A DNA stretch of 64,000 bases from a virus: positions 56,811 to 120,810 of IMG/VR virus record IMGVR_UViG_3300021185_001174; one strand, written 5' to 3'. Under the pieces are notes generated by a model. It saw nothing but the letters and a program-made list of their open reading frames with translations, searched no databases and was not told the origin of the DNA. Positions 59,001-64,000 of this stretch are shown here, one piece after another. Position 1 is the stretch's first letter; the number at the start of each line of letters is the position of its first letter. A program made the position numbers and the translations under genes.

Positions 59001-60959
59001 TGCAGTTATAGCACCACTAGAGATAGTTCCTGCAAAAGTACCATTACCACTATTATCTACTCTGAACCTTGTAGTGGTAATTGGATTAGTAGAGCTTGAT
59101 GCTATTGCTCCAGTCTCATTGTCCCAAACTCCATAAAACAAACCTCCATCTGCAACAACTAATGTTCCATGACCTCCTGTTGAGTTTCCTCCAGCTTTAA
59201 GGTAAATATAATCTGATGTTGCTGAAGTCCATCCCCAATAAAGTAGGTCATGTTGTGGAACATTACTAAATGCAGTATCGGCGTGCAACAAAGTACCCAT
59301 ACCGGTATATATAAGTTTTCCACTACCGCCACTAAGAGTTACATCACCTGCAAAATTACCACTTCCTATATTTAATAAATTCCTAGAATTATCAATAACA
59401 GTAGATGCTCCAACCTTATAAGAAGAAGATGTAACTACGCCAAAAGTAGATGTTCCTGTACTTGTAATAGCACCACTAGAGATAGTTCCTATGTTGGTTA
59501 GATTACGAGAAGAATCTATAACTGTGTCTGCACCAATTTTAAGATTACCATTATAAATGCTTACATCTGTGGTGCTACCATCTCTTCCAAACCATACAGT
59601 TGATGCTTCATCGGCAGGAAATATATTTAATCCATCATTCCATGAATAAAATCTCCAATCATCTCCTGCATCATCTGTTCTCTTTAGTATTAGTTGATTC
59701 GTGTTACTTGTAGCAGTTATAGTACCACTATTAATAGTTCCTGCAAATGTAGCATTTTGACTTGAGTTTAATGTAAGAGCTACTGTTGTACCATTTGTAG
59801 CAAGTTTTAGTTGGCCATCGTTTGTTCCATATAATTGTGATTTTTGTGCATTAGAACTATTGTAGAATTGTACGCCACCAATATTTTCTGTAGCACCAGT
59901 TCTACTTGTTTTTATATCAAGCTTACTAAATGAACTACCTTGATTAATAGTAATAGTACCACTAAAATCACCAGTACTACTATATACTCCATTCCATCTA
60001 TGTACTGTATTACCTAGTGTTGCATTATTGGATACAGTTGTGCTATGTGGAATGAAACCTTCTGTCGCATAAAAATGTACATTATTACTATTACCACTTT
60101 TATAGAAATAAGTATTACCAAATCTTAATTTTTCACTTGCAGTAAATTTTAAATCTTTATTAAGAGTCATTTGAGCATTTGTATTATCCCAAATAAACTC
60201 TGCATTGGCACCTGATATTTTAAATCCACCACCATCGTTTGTTGCTGCAGTTCCACCAACACCAGCAGTAATTACTTTATCTGATACATCAAGTGTTGTT
60301 GTATTAACTGTATTTAAATCGCCAGTAATACTTAAATCACCAACAATATCTACACCCGTTGTGGTAACTGTTAGTTTAGTAGTACCCGCTCTTTGAATTT
60401 GTAAATCTTCATCATAAGAGCCAATAAGACCAGTGTCAACTGTAATTCCTTTATTAAAGTAATATCGTGCTCTATCTGTTTCAAAATGAGACCAACTAGT
60501 ATTCATGGCCCCTACTTCTGTTTGGCCATAATTGGTTTTTATTCTTAATGAGTTTCCACTACCTGAAGATAGTTGGGTATTTGAATCATCTAAATCGATT
60601 CTACCTGTTACATCTATGCCTGTTGAGGTTGTAGCAATTTTGTCGGAATTGTTATGGTATAAAGTTACTGCACCATTTTCACTAGCATTAATCATAAGTT
60701 CGCTATTTGCAGCGTTCATTAGATTAAAAGAACTTGTACGTACTTTTAAGTTACCTGTACCATTATCATGTATATAACTATTACTACCATCATGATAGAT
60801 TTTTAAATCGCCACTATTACCAAATTTGGCTTCAACATTATCTAAATAATGTATATGGGATGATGCTGTGACAGCTACGAGCTGTCCTGATGAATTGACT
60901 ATTAATGAGCCGCCTACTTCTAGGCCGTTCTTTATTCGAAAGTTATGGTCAGTTGCCAT
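53055..60959 (-). CDS. Giant tail-fibre protein with C-terminal S74-type intramolecular chaperone, 2634 aa
   Basis: A fibrous host-recognition protein. The shaft is made of many short beta repeats (variants of FAGTISSGAITS, VIDSSRNLTNIG, NWNTAYGWGNHASAGY and LPKAGGTMTGTL). The last 110 residues are an S74 peptidase-type chaperone: SSDRKLKKNIKPLEGALEKV, FQWKRNDKESIGFIAQEVQE, then a coiled coil (LLVEAVKEQQALINRLEERI). In that family the chaperone trimerises the shaft and cuts itself off before the SDRK Ser. DNA-level repeats lie in 54100-59500. A late box is 49 nt upstream. Confidence 0.93.
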   Translation of the reverse strand: MATDHNFRIKNGLEVGGSLIVNSSGQLVAVTASSHIHYLDNVEAKFGNSGDLKIYHDGSNSYIHDNGTGNLKVRTSSFNLMNAANSELMINASENGAVTLYHNNSDKIATTSTGIDVTGRIDLDDSNTQLSSGSGNSLRIKTNYGQTEVGAMNTSWSHFETDRARYYFNKGITVDTGLIGSYDEDLQIQRAGTTKLTVTTTGVDIVGDLSITGDLNTVNTTTLDVSDKVITAGVGGTAATNDGGGFKISGANAEFIWDNTNAQMTLNKDLKFTASEKLRFGNTYFYKSGNSNNVHFYATEGFIPHSTTVSNNATLGNTVHRWNGVYSSTGDFSGTITINQGSSFSKLDIKTSRTGATENIGGVQFYNSSNAQKSQLYGTNDGQLKLATNGTTVALTLNSSQNATFAGTINSGTITATSNTNQLILKRTDDAGDDWRFYSWNDGLNIFPADEASTVWFGRDGSTTDVSIYNGNLKIGADTVIDSSRNLTNIGTISSGAITSTGTSTFGVVTSSSYKVGASTVIDNSRNLLNIGSGNFAGDVTLSGGSGKLIYTGMGTLLHADTAFSNVPQHDLLYWGWTSATSDYIYLKAGGNSTGGHGTLVVADGGLFYGVWDNETGAIASSSTNPITTTRFRVDNSGNGTFAGTISSGAITASNITSTSNSGSASIYINSTRPTLGFTDSNSFSDSNDIYLIRGTSGDKLQFQFFDNSAGSTTETFNIDNSGNATFAGTISSGTITSSGKLQLNDGADIQWAGGYGSNKPLIAANANVLNFYTHGASGGVEFALTGSAVDFKNNPATNVGTISSGAITSTGSTSDNTADALTVKDSSNSDLFRVRNDGVVLVSDNYLYVNSSQGAYFDGIVRVRNGITDDTGQLSINSSTGDITFNSANFTSVGTISSGVLSVNSGTANIAATFQSTDGIAGIKLQDSSGNVELSASGSTFRVQPSGGTPVLEINSSGNATFAGTIQNGSVWINDGTNYNNYNENIRLFNPANNVSVIAFSATGTGGIPTTSILGYSDRFETRLGSTWRSRLYSSGLYVNGGYYVNTTAVIDSSRNLVNIGTISSGAITSTVVNTGDATLLTLHHDTGADIAQQKSFIDFSFEDDNTNETPQVRIGAEVGQNSNADSQVKEGSGAFVVYTNNANTVSGAAGTSLVERMRVDYQGNVAIGTDSAVTQLQVGDPNSGNTGITIASQYNLGSAKLTFRSGHPNNTNIWNTTQITSTDDGNYNGRLEFKTSTSGQAAPSTKMFIRANGNVGIGSGLFTPNSLLDVNGRITANNLTLQNLSGQSSEATAVMIDGSGIIGTRELGSNAFNSTTIPSLSGYATETYVGTQIDNLIDGAPGTLNTLNELAAAVDDNNTFFSTVLPKSGGTMTGTLALNNADSLSFESGKHWITWNDGEGNFNIRVGHKSDSNTNEVSTETGYVFHDEWSQSSGWREFNISASSIADGADVGAWRRQMYYDSNSVYLAYQGSNKLNTSSAGISVNGTVTATGGNSTNWNTAYTTANAALPKAGGTMTGTLNMNSNAIQNANLTGSSTYFPGHAYSNTHDGTNVYWHIGSASGSTNKVLNLRIYNSSNSYVLNTWGTGGLSVAGSVTASGTVNASGGNSTNWNTAYGWGNHASAGYLTSYTETDTLSSVTGRGATTSANISATSFSGNVYGATTGAPDATIWGISRDQYPNYGIFYDEGNPDKILYKWAGATKFNINMETGALDTPSTITASGGNSTNWNTAYGWGNHASAGYITDGNTNWNNSYGFITASDSSITNKLPLAGGTMTGQLTISGTSPQMKFNDTNGDDFWLHVNGNRFYILPDRDDSGGWETPYALELDSSTNIGYAFSHRLFTEAYHPNADKWTTARTLTLSGDLSGSVSFDGSANFTLTAAVADDSHNHVVSNVDGLQSALNAKTSLDHFRHTGESNYTSTTTSALLTEALGKDAFDSKLTAHKTSWSYAGNGNLTDAGRLTELAGTSWLWWTDNSTDNVQGNITGLVIAPNTGGSAGKMFVYNNQGASYSPGWREIWTSTSDGAGSGLDADKLDNQEGSYYLDYNNFTNTPTAGDITSVGAGTGLTGGGTSGGVTLNVIGGSGITANANDIAVDSTVIRTTGDQSMSGVKTHTSRLALSSGQMLSLGDTNHHLVKVSTGYSGSTVDGPRLQGHQGGELATNISSNQYSLRWDSAGNIHVRGDGKFNGSKIEGDGKEIVRFNDSWLRLNPDVDFTSGIYCGAGVLRTDGNFQVGSSGAKFSVSGSNGNVTVAGTVDGVDIAARNAVLTSTTTTANGALQKSGGTMSGQLTMNGQTIAMTNGTITGANKITFNDPGASEGLAWNGGNLWQIYESADAQTNTAGNLQFTSGSGNGTKRFTITTDGYIGAARTYFAVDRSTGYFYNDSGTRTAYTGGDFYIKSDVGNCYIYASNTYLGNTSGDTIRFRGNNVTADSWGISTGGDLSVSNKVIHKGDTDTYTSFSAADTWELYCGGYRMIKAVEASSGYDYLTFGQGSSGSNTGEFHLNMSSGDFHADGNVIAYSTTTSSDRKLKKNIKPLEGALEKVQNLNGVSFQWKRNDKESIGFIAQEVQEVVPEIVHNNRIEEDGVLKSESLGVDYGNITALLVEAVKEQQALINRLEERIKTLESKSEK
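53102..53109 (-). promoter_or_regulatory. Possible late promoter box TATAAATA (neck operon)
   Basis: An exact minus-strand match inside the last codons of the fibre gene, 49 nt before the 86-aa gene. Lower confidence because the bases also encode the fibre's coiled coil. Confidence 0.45.
54050..57000 (-). repeat. DNA-level repeats in the fibre shaft (GGTMTGTL and NWNTAYGW units)
   Basis: The plus strand shows near-identical units. Four copies of cattgttccaccag-type sequence lie near 54100, 55630, 56410 and 56840. Three copies of ttccagttagtagagttacc lie near 55770, 56115 and 56460, two of them preceded by gattaccccaaccrta. These are long enough to support homologous exchange within the gene. 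Confidence 0.8.
57758..59489 (-). repeat. Six copies of a 17-19 bp repeat in the fibre shaft
   Basis: caccactagagatagttcc (encoding GTISSGAI) occurs at 57758, 58259, 58541, 59012 and 59471. A 17-bp version lies at 58759. Spacing is about 220-500 bp. Synonymous positions are kept, so the repeats were recently exchanged or duplicated and not just conserved in protein. Confidence 0.85.
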
Positions 60960-61007
60960 TTATATGTTCTCCGTTTCACTTTCCACGGTGATGTTATTAT
61001 GTATTAC

Positions 61008-61015
61008 TATTTATA
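61008..61015 (-). promoter_or_regulatory. T4-type late promoter box TATAAATA (giant fibre)
   Basis: An exact minus-strand match, 49 nt before the fibre ATG at 60959. Confidence 0.68.
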
Positions 61016-61019
61016 CAAT

Positions 61020-64000
61020 CTAAACAGTCAAACTATGACAAACAACTTTAAATGTCATACTATTTATTGATGTTGGTGTAGCCAATAACCTAAAGTTACT
61101 AGAACTAATATCCGCATCGAATGTAGCCTCTACCGAACTACCAGTATGAACTTCTCCAAACTCTGTAATGTTTGCTGTAGTACCATCATGGATTGCTAAT
61201 ATCTCTGTTGAGTGATAAGTACTATCTGTAGTATTAGTAATCTGAATTGTAAACCTAGCACTTCTAAAGTCAGCAATTGGAAATGTATGAATCGCCACTT
61301 GAGTCGTTGCTGAAGTAGATGAAGTTGTTGTATCAATACCATATTCTTCTACTTGAAGTTTTGCCTTAACAGTAGTTTTACCAATTCCAACCCGGCCTGT
61401 GGAATCAAATGTAATTAAATTAGCTTCAACACCACTAGCTCCAGGCCTAAATAACAATCTTCCACTAATATCTCCATTAATCCAATACTTGTTACTACCA
61501 GCTTCACTAAATCTTATATATTGGCCATAACCAGTATCACTATCAATAAATAATGAGGAATGGCTAGTATCTGATTCGATTTTTACTCCTGAATCACCAC
61601 TAAATTTAACGTGTAAAGGTTGAGCTGGAGAAGATGTTCCAATACCAACTTTTTCTGAACTATCTAATGTAATTCCTCTATTACCTACAACTCCTCCGCC
61701 ACCATTTTGAATTTGTAATTTATTAGAAGAGTTATCCAATATTATTTGAGCATAATTATCATCATCTGTATCACCCAAAGCCAATTGAACATAGGCTGTA
61801 TTTGGTGATGTAATAGCTACAGCAGTATTGCCTGTCCCATTAACTTGCAATTTTCTTGTTGGAGAAGTTGTTCCGATACCAACATCACCTAAATGATTTA
61901 TTATCATTCTGTCGGTAGATGTTGTTTGGAATTTAAAAGCACCACCAGATGAGGATGCATTTAATATAATCCCCGCGCCAACTAAACTATTACTTTCAAA
62001 TGTTTTTACAGCCAAATACCTTGAAGCATGTCCACCGCTTATTCTTACAGCATCTGATGTATCACTGCCATTTGCAACATGAAATTTTGTAGCGGGAGCA
62101 GTTGTTCCAATACCAACTTTACCATCGTTTTTAATGCGCATGGCCTCTATGGCGGCGCTACCATTATAAACACCAAACTCAATACCACCGTCACCGTGAA
62201 GTCTTGCTGATGTACCAGTTTTATAGAGCCTTACATTACTATTATTAACCCAAACAGTAGTTGGCATAACTATAGCATCACTGTTTGTTTCTATGATTGG
62301 ACCATAACTAACAGCATATCCAGATTTTTCTCCAACCTTAAAGGATTTTCCATTATCATGTACTTCAAATTTCTTGGATGGCGAACTAGTTCCGATTCCA
62401 ACATTGCCTGATGAGTCTATTCTCATGCGTTCAGAACTATTAGTATCAAAAATTAAAGGATGATTACTATAAGTTCCAATATTTGCTGTGGAGTTCTGAG
62501 CGTAAGCCAGAAGATTACAATTATTAGTAGTGTCTTTTAAATCAAGAGTAGGTGATGAATCACCATGAGCTTTAATATTATTTGAAAGGTGAAGGTCTTT
62601 CCATTGGTAACTAGCATTTCCTAAATCTTTAGTTCCGTTTACATTAGCACCAGAGTAATCAGTAGGAACTATAGCTTGTGAAGTTGTACCTATACCAACA
62701 CCACCATTACTTGCACTTCTTGGGTCAAGAACCATATAAGAAACTGCACTAGCTCTACTACCAATAGAGCCAACTGTTGCTGAGTCCTTTCTTAACTCTA
62801 ATAAAGTGCCATCGCTAGTTTTTCTATTAAGCAATAAAGGCAAATCACCATCTCTAACAATGGAAACAAAATCATTAGTGCCGTCTATTCTTATTCCGTT
62901 TGTTGTATTGTCTGCAACAGTTTTACCAAATAAAGCAATACCTCCTGAGGTAATACGCATTCTTTCGTTTGAGCCCATGTTTATGACAAAAGGCATACTA
63001 CCACCTGATGACCAAGTTTGATGAATACCAAATGCTCTATTTGCTTCAGTTGCATCATCAGTCATAAATAATTTAACTCTTGAATTTCTTGAGCCATCCT
63101 GTACACCTAAGTGATACCCTACTGTTTGACCTGCAGTATTAGATGTTACTGCCATAAATCTATCAGTATTACCACCAATGTTCGTCGATGATTGCGCAGT
63201 ATATGATGTATGCCCAAGAATAAAATTATTTCCATCATTTAGTTTAAGCATAGGAGTTGTACCACCGGAGTTATAAAAATTTAAATCTCCTGCTGCATCT
63301 ACGCCTATCTGATAACTTTCAGTCCCACTATTTTCTTCTATATGAAATGCCTGATGGGAAGTATTTGATTTAACCATAAGTGGGAAAGAAGATGTGGTTT
63401 CTTTACCACCCACTACTAAATTTTTATTAAAGTTCCACTCGTCATTAGCTGATGTATATGTAAGTGATGGATTAGTTCCACCCGTATCAACTACAATACC
63501 AGCACCATTTGCATTAGCTGCACTTCCAGCATTATTAGCTACTGTAATTGTTTTATCTGTAACATCAAGATTTGTAACCGATGTACTATTGATATCACCT
63601 ACGATATTTAAATTACCTGATACTGCAAGGTCGCCTGTTATACCCAACTGTGTTGAAGACAAGAACATCTTCTGTGTTCCAGCAATATCAAATCTTATAA
63701 TATCTTCATCAGCAGTTTCTTCTACTTGAATTTTTGTATCACCATCATTATCTTCAATAGATGAACCGCCACCACCACCAGATGCATTTCCCCAAATTAA
63801 TGAAGTGCCTGATGTAGGAACTTTGAGAACTTGACCTGCTGAACCAATAGTAGTTGGGAATGTGTATGCAGCATTAAATGTAATTTCACCAGTATCATCT
63901 ACTTGAAGTCTTGTATTTTGTGTTCCGCCTTCACTGGCTGCTTCTGCCAACTGGAATCTTCCACTAGAATCTATAGATTGTACCCAAACTTGACCTGTAC
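61020..64000 (-). CDS. Long tail-fibre-type structural protein (partial, 5' end beyond window)
   Basis: The frame is open to the right edge, so the real start is outside; about 993 codons are present. The sequence is built from fibre-type beta units such as DSSGNVGIGTSSPSKKFEVH, with the NVGIGTxxP motif repeated about every 60-100 residues (for example GKVGIGTTAP, GDVGIGTTSP and EKVGIGTSSP). It ends in a compact beta domain (TTQVAIHTFPIADFRSARFT onward) without an S74 chaperone. The next gene follows after a late promoter. It is probably a second fibre or a shaft segment. Confidence 0.85.
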   Translation of the reverse strand, partial: TGQVWVQSIDSSGRFQLAEAASEGGTQNTRLQVDDTGEITFNAAYTFPTTIGSAGQVLKVPTSGTSLIWGNASGGGGGSSIEDNDGDTKIQVEETADEDIIRFDIAGTQKMFLSSTQLGITGDLAVSGNLNIVGDINSTSVTNLDVTDKTITVANNAGSAANANGAGIVVDTGGTNPSLTYTSANDEWNFNKNLVVGGKETTSSFPLMVKSNTSHQAFHIEENSGTESYQIGVDAAGDLNFYNSGGTTPMLKLNDGNNFILGHTSYTAQSSTNIGGNTDRFMAVTSNTAGQTVGYHLGVQDGSRNSRVKLFMTDDATEANRAFGIHQTWSSGGSMPFVINMGSNERMRITSGGIALFGKTVADNTTNGIRIDGTNDFVSIVRDGDLPLLLNRKTSDGTLLELRKDSATVGSIGSRASAVSYMVLDPRSASNGGVGIGTTSQAIVPTDYSGANVNGTKDLGNASYQWKDLHLSNNIKAHGDSSPTLDLKDTTNNCNLLAYAQNSTANIGTYSNHPLIFDTNSSERMRIDSSGNVGIGTSSPSKKFEVHDNGKSFKVGEKSGYAVSYGPIIETNSDAIVMPTTVWVNNSNVRLYKTGTSARLHGDGGIEFGVYNGSAAIEAMRIKNDGKVGIGTTAPATKFHVANGSDTSDAVRISGGHASRYLAVKTFESNSLVGAGIILNASSSGGAFKFQTTSTDRMIINHLGDVGIGTTSPTRKLQVNGTGNTAVAITSPNTAYVQLALGDTDDDNYAQIILDNSSNKLQIQNGGGGVVGNRGITLDSSEKVGIGTSSPAQPLHVKFSGDSGVKIESDTSHSSLFIDSDTGYGQYIRFSEAGSNKYWINGDISGRLLFRPGASGVEANLITFDSTGRVGIGKTTVKAKLQVEEYGIDTTTSSTSATTQVAIHTFPIADFRSARFTIQITNTTDSTYHSTEILAIHDGTTANITEFGEVHTGSSVEATFDADISSSNFRLLATPTSINSMTFKVVCHSLTV

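Noticed and set aside
53055-60959. Repeats in the fibre gene as a CRISPR array
   Set aside because: Copies lie in frame within one coding sequence, with irregular spacing of hundreds of bases and no cas genes.
1-64000. Integrase, attachment site or transposon
   Set aside because: I saw no integrase-type catalytic motif, transposase or terminal inverted repeats. The gene set is that of a lytic T4-like phage.

Overview
The window is 64 kb of an AT-rich, densely packed genome of a T4-like tailed phage (myovirus). Every protein gene and both tRNAs lie on the minus strand, with ATGA or TAATG junctions throughout. The T4 core set is unmistakable: replisome (gp43, gp44, gp62, gp45, gp41), recombination (UvsX, UvsY, UvsW, gp46, gp47), the late sigma factor gp55, the repressor RegA, head genes (gp20, gp67-like, a gp68-slot gene, gp21, gp22, gp23), tail (gp18, gp19), terminase (gp16, gp17), neck (gp13, gp14, gp15) and giant tail-fibre genes. 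Accessory genes (bS21, Hsp20, a CobS/MoxR-like ATPase, ThyX, MazG, DUF3310, no photosynthesis genes) point to a marine T4-like phage of a heterotrophic bacterium, plausibly a SAR11 (Pelagibacter) phage. The host is an inference.

Layout in minus-strand transcription order, right to left. 64000-53055: two long fibre-type genes, the second ending in an S74-type chaperone domain. 53053-44304: neck, terminase, a RimK-like ATP-grasp/retropepsin fusion, sheath, tube. 44231-38222: portal, prohead core, protease, scaffold, capsid, a lipoprotein, a tube-fold protein. 38157-32144: uvsY, uvsW, an Sm-like gene, gp55, gp47/46. 32044-27906: tRNA-Arg, a metallopeptidase-VWA protein with a MoxR-type ATPase, DUF3310. 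27835-21143: clamp, clamp loader, regA, Hsp20, DNA polymerase. 21079-15271: Sm-like gene, MazG, two TAGT-like glycosyltransferases, an AEP-primase-like protein, UDP-sugar enzymes. 15274-6276: cell-wall hydrolase, GroES-like chaperonin, nuclease, dCMP deaminase, cytidylyltransferase, bS21, uvsX, gp41, thyX, tRNA-Ala, DNA ligase. 6185-1: a late block of nucleotidyltransferase, ligase-like, nuclease-like and kinase proteins.

Two promoter classes can be read directly. Fourteen minus-strand sites have TTTAC(A/T)-N17-TATAAT-like boxes and stand before replication and metabolism genes. TATAAATA boxes stand before head, tail, Hsp20 and lipoprotein genes and before the 6185-1 block. One early-type promoter faces the opposite way (35584-35612). 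Three hairpins with T-tracts are good terminators and a fourth is a weaker hairpin.

The most interesting observation is that several enzymes in the 6185-1 block, and the ATP-grasp fusion next to the terminase, begin with a short leader resembling the T4 capsid-targeting sequence (basic-x-F-x-x-F/Y-x-x-E) and ending in a potential gp21 site. They may be packaged in the head and delivered with the DNA. Second is a tandem pair of TET/JBP-associated-type glycosyltransferases beside UDP-sugar enzymes, suggesting DNA hypermodification.
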